Below are positions 1 through 8,087 of a stretch of 64,000 nt of DNA, piece by piece. The position numbers and the translations under genes were made by a program. Source of the stretch: Kaistia granuli DSM 23481 (lineage in GTDB: Bacteria; Pseudomonadota; Alphaproteobacteria; Rhizobiales; Kaistiaceae); the NCBI RefSeq assembly GCF_000380505.1, contig NZ_AQYH01000019.1, positions 1 through 64,000 of the forward strand, read 5' to 3'. The notes beneath the pieces are model-generated. The model saw only the letters and a program-made list of their open reading frames with translations, ran no database searches and had not been told where the DNA came from. Positions within the stretch are counted from its first letter, which is position 1; every line of letters starts with the position of its first letter.

Positions 1-117
1 GTTGGAGAGGACAAGGGTTTGGCCGGAGGTGCTGTCGTGCAGGACGACCGTTTCCTTGGCGACGTCGATGCCGAGGATGCGCGGCACCGTCTCGACGGCT
101 GGGCTGGGTGATGGCAT
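1..117 (-). mobile_element. IS110-family transposase, amino-terminal fragment cut by the window edge
   Basis: The minus strand has an ATG at 117 and stays open to base 1, giving 39 residues. After a short leader comes the motif RILGIDVAKETVVLHD at residues 13-28. This is the first strand of the RuvC-like DEDD domain of IS110-family transposases, with the first catalytic Asp in GIDVAKE. The family cuts and joins DNA as a recombinase with a RuvC-like domain and a C-terminal serine domain; both remaining parts lie outside the window. Whether the full copy is intact cannot be judged. The non-coding end of the element lies to the right of the start codon. Confidence 0.8.
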
Positions 118-326
118 GGTTTGTCCTGGCTTCGGATTGTCTGCGGGCTCGCGGGAACGCGGCCCCATCAAGTCAACAAGCAAGCGAAGCCGGTCCACCG
201 CCGGACCCAGATGACGACGGGCAGGCGCCCGATCCCGGGACGGTCTCGGCCATGGACGCGGGTTTCGGGATGGCCGTTTCGAAACCCGCAACCGGCCCAA
301 ACCATCTAGCAAATTCCAAACAGACA
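118..326 (-). ncRNA. Structured non-coding end of the IS110 element, candidate bridge RNA region
   Basis: No gene is visible between the transposase start and the next gene. The stretch folds locally: CGCG arms at 150-153/158-161, GGTCC/GGACC at 192-196/203-207, GGGC/GCCC at 219-222/227-230, and a perfect 10-bp pair GCGGGTTTCG/CGAAACCCGC at 258-267/280-289. IS110-group elements are known to encode a bridge RNA in the non-coding left end just upstream of the transposase, on the same strand. Position and hairpins fit that. The outer boundary of the element and the guide loops were not determined, so this is an inference. Confidence 0.4.
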
Positions 327-430
327 ATCCCGGGCTTGGCCCGGGATCCATTCAGCCAGGTTGTTGGCCGCGTGAAACGCGCCTCTGGCGCGGATGGATG
401 GATCTCTGCTTTCGCAGATGACGGGGGGGC
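327..430. repeat. REP-like palindromic repeat
   Basis: A perfect 9-bp inverted repeat, ATCCCGGGC (327-335) and GCCCGGGAT (339-347) around a 3-base loop, is followed by sequence reading GATCTCTGCTTTCGCAGATG around 400-420. This composition is typical of the short interspersed palindromic elements common between genes in Rhizobiales. No second copy is obvious in the window, so repeat status rests on resemblance only. The rest of the gap up to 567 shows no recognisable gene. Confidence 0.45.
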
Positions 431-567
431 GAGGCTGGGCTGGGCGCCTCACCTCGTTCAACGCGCAATGTGAGGGGCCCCGCCTCGGGCGAGCATCGCA
501 CCAAGGCAACCTACGATGTCAACGTAGTGCTCTCATGCCGAGTCTCATGCATTCCGCTCGTCCGCGA

Positions 568-1677
568 TCACTGAGCGTGAGCCCCGTCACCGCGTACGAC
601 CCGGCTCCCGTCCAGCTTTCTCCCCAGCACCGTCGCGACGACATACTCCGCACGGGCACGGGCCGTGTGGTGCTGCAGCGTATAGGTGCGGGCTTCCACC
701 GCCATGTCGGCGAGGCGGGCGGGATCCTTGAGCGCGGCTCGGATGGCGCGGGAGAGGCCGCCGGGCTCTACCGAATAGTAGAAGCAGTGCTCGCTCTCGC
801 GGAACGGCCGGTGCTGCAGGATGGTCGGATAGTTCATCAGCGGCACGGTGCCGAGCTCGCTTGCCTCGTAGTGGCGGTAGCAATCCCAGCCATAGCCCAT
901 CGGCGACCAGGCGAGGCGGGCGCTTGCGAGGCGCTGGTGGAACGTCTTGCGGTCGAGGGGCTTGTCCGGCACGTCGATGACATAGCCCTCGTCGCGCAGC
1001 GCCAGCAGCTCCTTTATGCCGTCGGTGCGGACAGTGCTGTTCGGCGAGATGTCGCCGGCGAAAAACACGTCCGAGGTCTTCTGCGTCGTCGGCTCGACCA
1101 TCGGCTGCGACGGATAGCCAAGATGGATCGGCCGCAGCTTCTTGATCCGGCGTTGCGAGCTCTTCATGGAACGCCAGCGGCGGCCGGGCAGGTCCCAATG
1201 GCTCGACTTGAAGAACACCTGCCAGCGGTCGGCGGTCAGCTCGCGCTTGAAATAGCTGTGGCAGCGATCGATCAGGCCGAAATTGTGCCGCCCGATGCCG
1301 AAGGAATCGTTGACGTCGATAACGGCGACCGGCACGGCGTGGAAATGGTGCATCAGCCGGGACGCGGCGATGGCGAACAGCGCCTTCGGGGCGCGGACGT
1401 GATAGTCGCGCAACGCGGTCAGCCACGTGCGCGGATGCCAGGCAGGTAGCGGCGGTCCGTCGACGACGACGAGGTCGTACTCCCCGCCGCGCAGGGCTTT
1501 GAGGGTGCGGAAGAATGCCGACGGCCCGAACAGGGCGCTGATCTGGCCTTCCGGCTTGCGGCCGGCCCAGAAGAAATCGGTCTGATCCGGCGCCGCTATC
1601 CGGAAAAGGTGGGCGTTGACCTCGAGAATGCGCAGCTTGCCGCCGCCGTCCTTCGTTCGTGCTGGATCGACGGTCAT
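568..1677 (-). CDS. Glycosyltransferase, CgeB/family 1-like
   Basis: The protein has 369 residues when started at the ATG at 1677, which has AGAGGA about ten bases upstream; a longer form from 1734 is open but less likely. The carboxyl half reads SARLAWSPMGYGWDCYRHYE, then a stretch on a changed status (ASELGTVPLMNYPT), like the nucleotide-sugar-binding half of CgeB-like or family 1 glycosyltransferases. The first half contains LVVVDGPPLP and IDVNDSFG segments. No signal peptide or membrane segment is seen, so a cytoplasmic enzyme of cell-surface glycan synthesis is likely. Donor and acceptor are unknown. It stands alone, divergent from the leuA leader. Confidence 0.6.
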   Translation of the reverse strand: MTVDPARTKDGGGKLRILEVNAHLFRIAAPDQTDFFWAGRKPEGQISALFGPSAFFRTLKALRGGEYDLVVVDGPPLPAWHPRTWLTALRDYHVRAPKALFAIAASRLMHHFHAVPVAVIDVNDSFGIGRHNFGLIDRCHSYFKRELTADRWQVFFKSSHWDLPGRRWRSMKSSQRRIKKLRPIHLGYPSQPMVEPTTQKTSDVFFAGDISPNSTVRTDGIKELLALRDEGYVIDVPDKPLDRKTFHQRLASARLAWSPMGYGWDCYRHYEASELGTVPLMNYPTILQHRPFRESEHCFYYSVEPGGLSRAIRAALKDPARLADMAVEARTYTLQHHTARARAEYVVATVLGRKLDGSRVVRGDGAHAQ

Positions 1678-1918
1678 GGTCGCATGGTCCTCTGGTTCCC
1701 GCGCTCTATAGCAATCCGCCAAAACTCCGCGCAACTGAAACGGCTGCGGCTTGATTGCCGCCTTGCGCGGGACGGGAATCCTTTGCTAAAGGTCTTCCAG
1801 TCTGGACGCTGGCGCGATGCCGAGCCGTCCGCGGATTGTAGACGAGGGCGAGAGCGTGCTGCTCTTTACGACAAATGGTGCTGATGACCGGGTTGCGTTC
1901 GCCGCGACCGGCCGCGCC

Positions 1919-1960
1919 ATGTCCGCTCTTCGTGGTCTTCTTCTCCTTAGACGCCCCTGA
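1919..1960 (+). CDS. leuL: Leucine-rich leader peptide of leuA
   Basis: A 13-codon reading frame starts with ATG at 1919 and stops with TGA at 1958-1960. It encodes MSALRGLLLLRRP, with four consecutive Leu codons at 1937-1948 and five Leu in all. It lies 112 bases upstream of leuA, the first enzyme of leucine synthesis, and its stop codon sits inside the first arm of a hairpin. These are the marks of an attenuation leader peptide in which ribosome stalling senses charged tRNA-Leu. The start has no strong ribosome-binding site, which lowers certainty a little. Confidence 0.75.
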   Translation: MSALRGLLLLRRP

Positions 1961-2069
1961 GCGTCGGCTGCCCCGTGACGGGCGGGCACTCAGGGGAATG
2001 AACGCGAAGACCTCCGCCATTCATGCCCTGAGCGCCATTCGTGTGCCGGGCCGCCGACAAGGAAGACCA
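1933..2069 (+). promoter_or_regulatory. leuA attenuator with alternative RNA pairings
   Basis: CCCCTGAG at 1954-1961 is perfectly complementary to CTCAGGGG at 1989-1996. The latter can instead pair with CCCTGAG at 2026-2032, so the two hairpins exclude each other. In addition TGGTCTTCTT (1933-1942), inside the Leu-codon run, pairs over ten bases with one G-U wobble to 2060-2069, which contains the leuA Shine-Dalgarno AGGAAG. A second copy of GAAGACC at 2006-2012 offers an alternative partner. There is no U-run after either hairpin, so control may act on translation rather than by an intrinsic terminator. The pairings are seen; the mechanism is inferred. Confidence 0.6.
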
Positions 2070-2071
2070 AC

Positions 2072-3640
2072 ATGACCGCGACCACGAATTCGTCCTCCGA
2101 CAAGGACCGGATCGTCATTTTCGACACCACGCTGCGCGATGGTGAACAGTGCCCCGGCGCGTCGATGACCTTCGAGGAGAAGCTCGAGGTCGCCGAACTG
2201 CTGGAGGAAATGGGCGTCGACATCATCGAGGCCGGCTTCCCGATCGCCAGCCAGGGCGATTTCGAGGCCGTGCACGAGATCGCCAAGCGCGCCGGTGACA
2301 ATGTCACCATCGCCGGCCTCGCCCGCGCCATTTCGGGCGACATCGCCCGGGCCGGCGAAGCCGTCCGCGTCGCCAAGCGCTCGCGCATCCACACCTTCGT
2401 CTCGACCTCGCCGATCCATCTGGCGCACCAGATGCGCAAGACGGAGGAGCAGGTGCTCGACATCATCTCGGCCACCGTCGCGCAGGCGCGCAATCTGGTC
2501 GAGGACGTCGAATGGTCGGCGATGGACGCCACCCGCACGCCGATCGAATATCTGGTCCGTACCGTCGATGCCGCCATCAAGGCCGGCGCCACGACGATCA
2601 ACCTGCCCGATACGGTCGGCTATGCCGTGCCGGAAGAATATGCGGCGATGTTCCGCGAAGTGATCGAGCGGGTGCCGGATTCCGACAAGGCCATCTTCTC
2701 GACCCATTGCCACAACGATCTGGGCCTCGCGGTCGCCAATTCGCTGGCAGGCATCCAAGGTGGCGCGCGCCAGATCGAGTGCACGATCAATGGCTTGGGC
2801 GAGCGTGCCGGCAACGCCGCGCTGGAAGAGATCGTCATGGCGATCCGCACCCGTCGCGATGTCATGCCCTACGACACGCGCATCGACGCCACCATGCTGA
2901 CCCGCGCCTCCAAGCTGGTTTCCAACGTCTCGGCCTTCCCGGTCCAGTACAACAAGGCGATCGTCGGCCGGAACGCCTTCGCGCATGAGAGCGGCATCCA
3001 CCAGGACGGCATGCTGAAGAACGCCGAGACCTACGAGATCATGACGCCGGAGAGCGTCGGCGTGAAGGCGACCTCGCTCGTCATGGGCAAGCATTCCGGT
3101 CGCCACGCCTTCCGCTCGAAGCTGAAGGATCTCGGCTACGAGGTCGGCGAGAACGCCCTGGAAGACGCCTTCAAGCGCTTCAAGGATCTGGCCGACCGCA
3201 AGAAGCATGTCTATGACGAGGACATCGAGGCGCTGATCGGCGACGAGGTGGCCACCGCCGCCGAGTCGATCCGCCTCCTGTCGTTGACGGTCATCGCCGG
3301 TACCGGCGGCGCCGCGAAGGCAATCATCAGCCTCGATGTCGAAGGCTCGCACGTCACCAAGGAAGTCTCCGGTAACGGCCCGGTCGACGCGATCTTCAAC
3401 GCCATCAAGGCGATCGTGCCGCACGAGGCGACTTTGTCGCTCTACCAGGTGCATGCGGTCACCGAGGGCACCGACGCGCAGGCCGAGGTCTCGGTCCGGC
3501 TCGAGGAAGACGGCAAGTCGGTCACCGGCAAGGGCGCCGATCCGGACACCATGGTCGCCTCGGCCAAGGCGTATCTGTCGTCGTTGAACAAGTTGATGGT
3601 GAAGCGCCAGCGCCAGCACGCCCAGGCCGTCAACGCCTGA
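2072..3640 (+). CDS. leuA: 2-isopropylmalate synthase
   Basis: This enzyme condenses acetyl-CoA with 2-oxoisovalerate, the committed step of leucine synthesis. The 522-residue length matches the bacterial short form. The HMGL-like barrel begins with DTTLRDGEQ at residues 18-26, and the metal-binding STHCHNDLG motif lies near residue 210. HESGIHQDG near residue 307 and the C-terminal leucine-sensing domain (about 390-510) complete the family layout. AAGGAAG at 2059-2065 is the ribosome-binding site. It is preceded by a leucine leader peptide and followed by a strong terminator, so it is a single-gene transcription unit. Confidence 0.97.
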   Translation: MTATTNSSSDKDRIVIFDTTLRDGEQCPGASMTFEEKLEVAELLEEMGVDIIEAGFPIASQGDFEAVHEIAKRAGDNVTIAGLARAISGDIARAGEAVRVAKRSRIHTFVSTSPIHLAHQMRKTEEQVLDIISATVAQARNLVEDVEWSAMDATRTPIEYLVRTVDAAIKAGATTINLPDTVGYAVPEEYAAMFREVIERVPDSDKAIFSTHCHNDLGLAVANSLAGIQGGARQIECTINGLGERAGNAALEEIVMAIRTRRDVMPYDTRIDATMLTRASKLVSNVSAFPVQYNKAIVGRNAFAHESGIHQDGMLKNAETYEIMTPESVGVKATSLVMGKHSGRHAFRSKLKDLGYEVGENALEDAFKRFKDLADRKKHVYDEDIEALIGDEVATAAESIRLLSLTVIAGTGGAAKAIISLDVEGSHVTKEVSGNGPVDAIFNAIKAIVPHEATLSLYQVHAVTEGTDAQAEVSVRLEEDGKSVTGKGADPDTMVASAKAYLSSLNKLMVKRQRQHAQAVNA

Positions 3641-3662
3641 TCAATTAGTTCGATTGAATCAA

Positions 3663-3699
3663 AACGGCCGCGTCGATGACGCGGCCGTTCTTGTTTTTT
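3663..3699 (+). terminator. Rho-independent terminator of leuA
   Basis: Perfect 12-bp arms AACGGCCGCGTC (3663-3674) and GACGCGGCCGTT (3678-3689) with a 3-base loop are followed by a T-rich run ending at 3699. It lies 23 bases after the leuA stop. Confidence 0.92.
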
Positions 3700-3705
3700 G
3701 GCTCC

Positions 3706-3878
3706 GTTTGAATCCTCCCCTTGCGGGAGGGTCGAAAATGCCTTGGCATTTTCGGGGAGGGGGAGCCGGCCGATCAGTCCGGCGCCTTGTCTCGATGTGT
3801 CGGCTCTGTAGTCCTGTCGCGGCCCCTCTCCCAAACCGCATTGCGGTTCTGCCCCTCCCTCAAGGGGAGGGTTCAAGC
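3706..3878. repeat. MITE-like interspersed element with terminal inverted repeats
   Basis: The 173-base element is bounded by imperfect 22-base inverted repeats, 3706-3727 and 3857-3878, that match at 19 of 22 positions. Inside are two further hairpins: CGAAAATGCC/GGCATTTTCG (3733-3742/3745-3754) and AACCGCA/TGCGGTT (3834-3840/3842-3848). It encodes no plausible protein. Its form is that of a non-autonomous palindromic element of the kind scattered between Rhizobiales genes. No target duplication was identified. Confidence 0.6.
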
Positions 3879-3932
3879 GGAGCGGCGCCCCGCTCTCACA
3901 GGACGCCGCCGATCGTCGGCCGGGAGACCGTC

Positions 3933-6140
3933 TTACTTGGGCAGATCGAAGTCCAGGCGGAGGAACTGCGTCTCTCCGGAATGGTCGTCGACGCCGTCAT
4001 TGTCGGTGATCGCGTAGCCATTGCCGGCGACGTCGAGGGCGAAGCTCTCGATCTTGTCGAGGACGTAGCCGTTCGTCGCCTGCAGGGCCGGCAGCAGGTC
4101 GTAGAGGTCCTGCTTCGCGACCTTCGGCAGGTCGCCGCCGAGCGGGGCCGGCGTAACGCCGTCGAGCGAGATGAAGGTCAGCTTCTTGATTTTGGCGTCC
4201 CGACCGATCTGGTTGTCGCGCTCAATGGCGACGAGGCCACCCGGAACCGCGGTCAGCTCGGAGAGGCCGACCCAGCCCTTTGCGGCCTTGTCGAGCGGGT
4301 AGTGCACGGCGCCCCATTCCTTCGACGCCGGCTTGTAGGCGAGGAGCTTGGTGAAGCCCTTCGGATCGTCCTTCCACTCGCGCTGCACGGCGACCCAGAC
4401 CGTCTCGTCGGCCCCGGAGCCGGTAACCGTCACGCCCTCGAAGCCGAAGCGGGTGGCATGCGCCGCCAGCGCTTCCGGCAGGGCGATCTCTTCCTGCACG
4501 ACGCCCTTGGCGTCGACGCGGACCAGCGACGACTGCGTCTTGTTCTTCTCGCGCTCGGGATTGCCTTCCGAAGCGAGCCAGAAGCCGCCATCGCTCGCAA
4601 GTGCGATGCCTTCGAGGTCGAGATTCTCGACCGGCTTGCCGTCCTTGGTCACAGTCATCTCGTCGGTGATCACGGCCGGGGTCTTGGTCGCGTCGATCGT
4701 CAGGATGCGGCCGATCGACTGGGCGCTGTCAATGACGGCGTAGAGCTTGCTGGGCTCCTTCGCGTCGGCGACCGTACCGGACAGGGCGGCCCAGCCGATC
4801 GGCTTGCTGTTCTTGTCGGCCGAAACGATGGTCGGGTAGGCGGCCGGCGCGTCGCTGCGCTCATAGATCGTCACGACCGAACCGATCAGGCCGTCCTCGC
4901 GCAGGTCGTTCTCGGCCGCCGTCACGAAGAGGTTGCGGGCCGGGATGGCCAGCAGACCCTCAGGGCCGATGCCGCCCGGCAGCGCCTGCAGGAAGGTTGG
5001 AGCCTTGCCGGCGCCCTCGTCCTTGTAGACGCCGACGAGGGACGCGCGCTCGGAGCCGACGAAGATCAGATTGTCGGAACCGAAGGTCGCGAACTCGGCC
5101 CCTTCCGGCTCGTTGCCCTTCTTGTTGCGCTTTTCCGGATAGTGGCCGAGGCGGACGGTCTCGTATTCGAGCGATGTGCCCGAGTCATATTCGAGCGTCC
5201 CGTCGATGTTGAAGATGGAGAAGCCGCGCGAACCGCCCTTCCAGTCGCCCTCGTTCGAGGTGAAGAAGCGCGTCGCGTCGATCCACTGCACGCCGTCCGG
5301 CTCGCGGGCGACCTTCTCCAGTCTGCCGGAGAGGTCGATCACGCCGTCCTTCTTGACGTCGATGCCGTCGAGGTCGACGGTTCCGGCTGGGAAGTGGTTC
5401 ACGACCTTGCCGGTGCCGAGGTCGGCGATGACGATGTAGTTGTTCTCCTGCAGGGTGAGAACGACCTGGTTCTTGTCGTTGATATCGACGAATTCGGGCT
5501 CGGGATCGGTCAGGGCGATCTCCGCAAGGCCGGTGACGTCGATGACCGTCTTGCTGGCGCAGTCGACGGAGCCGTCGGGCTGAATCGCGAAGCTGACCAG
5601 CGCGCCGCCCGGAAGCTGCGGGATGGCGCCTTCGTTGATCTCCTCGTCTCGCTCGTTCTCGATCGCGATGGCGAGGAACTTGCCGTCCGGGCTCTTGGCG
5701 AGCGAATCGGGCTGGCCGCCGAGGTCGCAGGTCGCCTTCACGGTCTTGGTGGCGAGATCGACGATGGCGAGATGGCCCGAGGGCTCGCTCTTCGATTTCG
5801 AGGTGACGACGCCGACCAGCGCAATGCCGTTTGCGACGACCGTCGAGGTCGGTTCGCCTTCAAGCGCGACGGTTCCGGCCGGCTTCGGCGCCTTCGTATC
5901 TGTGATGTCGATCAGGCCGATCCGCTTGCCGGGGCTATCTGTATAGACCAGCGTGTTGCCGTCTTCCGTCGCCGTGATGATTTCGGCGACGGTGCTCTCC
6001 TTGGCATCGGCATCCCCAGGCAGATTGTCGATGACGTGGAACGTGCTGATGCGGTTGAAGTTTTCCGCAGCGTTCGAAGCGAGGGCGGTGCCGGCGAGAA
6101 GGGTCGCGGCGAGGGCGCCGCGCAGGATCGGCTTGAACAT
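3933..6140 (-). CDS. Secreted esterase-like activity of phytase family protein
   Basis: The 735-residue protein starts at the ATG at 6140, which has GGGGA four bases upstream; an in-frame ATG at 6155 is the alternative. Residues 1-25 (MFKPILRGALAATLLAGTALASNAA) form a Sec signal peptide. The mature part is a long run of beta-propeller-type strands with repeated Asp/Gly turns (SPDGKFLAI, LASDGGFWLAS, ALDVAGNGYAITDNDG), as in the esterase-like phytase domain family. Export to the periplasm or outside is likely; release of phosphate from organic esters is suggested by the family name but not shown. It converges on leuA across the repeat element. Confidence 0.75.
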   Translation of the reverse strand: MFKPILRGALAATLLAGTALASNAAENFNRISTFHVIDNLPGDADAKESTVAEIITATEDGNTLVYTDSPGKRIGLIDITDTKAPKPAGTVALEGEPTSTVVANGIALVGVVTSKSKSEPSGHLAIVDLATKTVKATCDLGGQPDSLAKSPDGKFLAIAIENERDEEINEGAIPQLPGGALVSFAIQPDGSVDCASKTVIDVTGLAEIALTDPEPEFVDINDKNQVVLTLQENNYIVIADLGTGKVVNHFPAGTVDLDGIDVKKDGVIDLSGRLEKVAREPDGVQWIDATRFFTSNEGDWKGGSRGFSIFNIDGTLEYDSGTSLEYETVRLGHYPEKRNKKGNEPEGAEFATFGSDNLIFVGSERASLVGVYKDEGAGKAPTFLQALPGGIGPEGLLAIPARNLFVTAAENDLREDGLIGSVVTIYERSDAPAAYPTIVSADKNSKPIGWAALSGTVADAKEPSKLYAVIDSAQSIGRILTIDATKTPAVITDEMTVTKDGKPVENLDLEGIALASDGGFWLASEGNPEREKNKTQSSLVRVDAKGVVQEEIALPEALAAHATRFGFEGVTVTGSGADETVWVAVQREWKDDPKGFTKLLAYKPASKEWGAVHYPLDKAAKGWVGLSELTAVPGGLVAIERDNQIGRDAKIKKLTFISLDGVTPAPLGGDLPKVAKQDLYDLLPALQATNGYVLDKIESFALDVAGNGYAITDNDGVDDHSGETQFLRLDFDLPK

Positions 6141-6377
6141 GAATTCCCCAATCATTTCATGGCTGTCCGTGGCGCTGACGCCCAGGATTGCGGCGCAATA
6201 GAGCGGCGACGGATGACGTGCCGATGACAGTCCGGTGACGGTTCTGTGCCGCTCTGGACAGCCGGCGCGAAGATTTCCACAGTCCGTTGAAAGCGCGGCT
6301 GGACAGGCCGGAAGCGCTTTGCTACATACCGCCTCGTTCCGGGCGTCGCAGCGCAGGCTTCGACGCCGCCAAGGAAT

Positions 6378-6453
6378 GGGTGCATAGCTCAGTTGGTAGA
6401 GCAGCTGACTCTTAATCAGCTTGTCCTAGGTTCGATCCCTAGTGCACCCACCA
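6378..6453 (+). tRNA. tRNA-Lys (anticodon CTT)
   Basis: The 76-base gene starts with acceptor arm GGGTGCA (6378-6384), paired with TGCACCC (6443-6449), followed by discriminator A and an encoded CCA at 6451-6453. The anticodon arm is GCTGA/TCAGC around loop CTCTTAA, with anticodon CTT at 6411-6413. The T-arm contains GGTTCGATCC. All tRNA landmarks are in place. Confidence 0.97.
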
Positions 6454-6460
6454 CTTTCGA

Positions 6461-6493
6461 AAAGGCCGCCAATCTCCGATTGGTGGCCTTTTT
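6461..6493 (+). terminator. Terminator after tRNA-Lys
   Basis: Arms at 6461-6474 and 6478-6491 (AAAGGCCGCCAATC and GATTGGTGGCCTTT, one G-T pair) are followed by a T-run. It starts eight bases after the encoded CCA. Confidence 0.85.
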
Positions 6494-6537
6494 GCTTTGG
6501 TGGCTATAGCCTCGGGATGCGGCGCTGATCCCCGATT

Positions 6538-7173
6538 TCAGGCCTTTTTTCGGTAGAGCGCCCGGCTCGTCGAGATCCCTTCCGTCACCCGCTGGAAGGC
6601 GGGATCGTTTGCCATGAACAGCTCGCAGATCATCCTGATGTGCGGCGTCTCCATCTGTTCACTGGTGTAGAGGTCGGCGGCGATGTTTTTCATGGTCGGC
6701 GACGTCGCCATCGTCCAGAGCAGGTCATCCAGCAGAAGATAGCCGCCGGGCTTCACCAGCTCCTTGAGGACGAGGGTGGCCGGCGCGTCGACTGTGAAGG
6801 TGTGGGCGCCGTCCAGGAACGCGAAGTCGAGGCACGGCCCGGTCTCGCGCGCTTTAAGAGCAAGTTTGGCGAGGTTCCAGTTGTAGCTGTCGAAGCGCAG
6901 CCTGGTATTGCCGAATGGCTCGATGTTCGAATAGCCGAGGTCGCGGAAGTCCGCGGTCAGCCCATCCACCCTGTCCTGATAGTCGAAGATCAGCAGTCGC
7001 CCGCGATTGTCGAGCTTTTCGACGATCGTCTTGGTCGTGGCGCCGACCCCCGTCCCGATCTCGGCGACCACGGGGGATCTGTTGTCGGCAAGGATCCAAT
7101 CCAGCACCAGGGCCACCTCGGCCACCGGCTTTGAGATCGTCATGTAGCCTTCGGTCCCGATGTTCTCGAGCAT
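6538..7173 (-). CDS. Class I SAM-dependent methyltransferase
   Basis: The 211-residue protein has a Rossmann-type methyltransferase fold. Motif I is VVAEIGTGVGATT at about residues 35-47, the acidic end of strand 2 is LLIFDYQD near 60, and LDFAFLDGAHTF with PGGYLLLDDLLW corresponds to motifs IV and V. The pattern is that of the Methyltransf_24 group, whose substrates vary widely. AGAGGTG precedes the ATG at 7173. No signal peptide is present. The substrate is unknown; neighbours give no pathway context. Confidence 0.75.
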   Translation of the reverse strand: MLENIGTEGYMTISKPVAEVALVLDWILADNRSPVVAEIGTGVGATTKTIVEKLDNRGRLLIFDYQDRVDGLTADFRDLGYSNIEPFGNTRLRFDSYNWNLAKLALKARETGPCLDFAFLDGAHTFTVDAPATLVLKELVKPGGYLLLDDLLWTMATSPTMKNIAADLYTSEQMETPHIRMICELFMANDPAFQRVTEGISTSRALYRKKA

Positions 7174-7274
7174 TCTACACCTCTTGTTTGCAATTGGAGC
7201 CGGCTGGATCCATCGCAGGCGTTGTCATGCTTTGTCGCCATTGAGGCGAGAATTGGGGCGAGGCGGGTGCGAAC

Positions 7275-7598
7275 TCAGGGAACGTCGTCGTCGCCAGCCG
7301 GGCCGCCTTCACCTTCCATACGGGTAATCTGCTTGACGTCGAGGCGGGTGAATTTCAGCCGTACACCCGCGCCGAGACCGCCGCCCTCGGCGAGGAATAC
7401 GGCGCCGAAATGCTCGAGCGCCCGGATGATCGCCTCCGAATCCTCGGCCGACGACAGGCAGGCGCTGCCGCTATCCTCGGCCAGCCGCATCTTTTCCGCC
7501 TCCAGGCGGGTGGTCCTGGCCAGGTCGTCGAGGCTGATGCCGGTCAGCGCGCGCGCCGCGGCGATCAGGCGTCCGGTCAGGAACGGGGGCTCGAACAT
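7275..7598 (-). CDS. Small XRE-type helix-turn-helix protein
   Basis: The 107-residue protein has a helix-turn-helix segment near residues 10-50 (GRLIAAARALTGISLDDLA) followed by a tail reading LEHFGAVFLAEGGGLGAGVRLKF. This layout of helix-turn-helix plus a 'GV-F-E-G-GVRL' end is seen in short XRE regulators of Rhizobiales. The recognition helix is atypical. It is transcribed away from a second protein of the same build 175 bases to the right, so the two may be related regulators sharing a control region. Confidence 0.6.
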   Translation of the reverse strand: MFEPPFLTGRLIAAARALTGISLDDLARTTRLEAEKMRLAEDSGSACLSSAEDSEAIIRALEHFGAVFLAEGGGLGAGVRLKFTRLDVKQITRMEGEGGPAGDDDVP

Positions 7599-7772
7599 GC
7601 TGTCTCCTTCGGGCTGGCCACAATCATGGGACGAGCGGCCGGGGCTCGCAAGTCCCGCTCCGCCGTACCGCGCCAGACAAACTGTCGCCGTACGGCGAGC
7701 GGCCTCTGATTGCCGTCGCCGCAGGCTGATGCTCTACTGCCCAGGTGATGAGATCCAACATGGTGTGCAGGC

Positions 7773-8057
7773 ATGAATGGCGTTCAATGCAGGATGGCGC
7801 GAGCCGGTCTTGGCTGGAGCCTTGAAGATCTGGCCGGCCGATCGGGCGTCCCCATCGATCTGATCGCGCACTTCGAGAACGGGGAGGCGCTGACGCCGCG
7901 GATCGACCCTCTCCTTCGCAGCGCGCTGGAGGGGGCGGGGGTGATCTTCGAGGACGAGGGCCAGTCGGTCGACGGCGGGCCGGGCGTACGGCTTGGCCGG
8001 GCGCAGACGGACGAGGGCAAGCGCCCCGAGGAACTGAGCTCCGCCAACGACGACTAG
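7773..8057 (+). CDS. Small XRE-family transcriptional regulator
   Basis: The 94-residue protein begins with a clear XRE-type helix-turn-helix at residues 4-40 (RMARAGLGWSLEDLAGRSGV, then HFENGEALTPR), followed by LEGAGVIFEDEG and PGVRLGRA. This is the usual mini-repressor pattern of Rhizobiales, about 75-95 residues without a sensor domain. It probably binds DNA as a dimer. It is divergent from the related gene at 7275-7598. The target is unknown. Confidence 0.7.
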   Translation: MNGVQCRMARAGLGWSLEDLAGRSGVPIDLIAHFENGEALTPRIDPLLRSALEGAGVIFEDEGQSVDGGPGVRLGRAQTDEGKRPEELSSANDD

Positions 8058-8087
8058 CCGGATATCGGACTTCCGTCGCCCTGCCCG

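Noticed and set aside
3654-6227. 857-codon open frame opposite the esterase gene
   Set aside because: The minus-strand protein has a signal peptide and a family fold; the plus-strand frame is an antisense shadow rich in Asp/Arg/Val.
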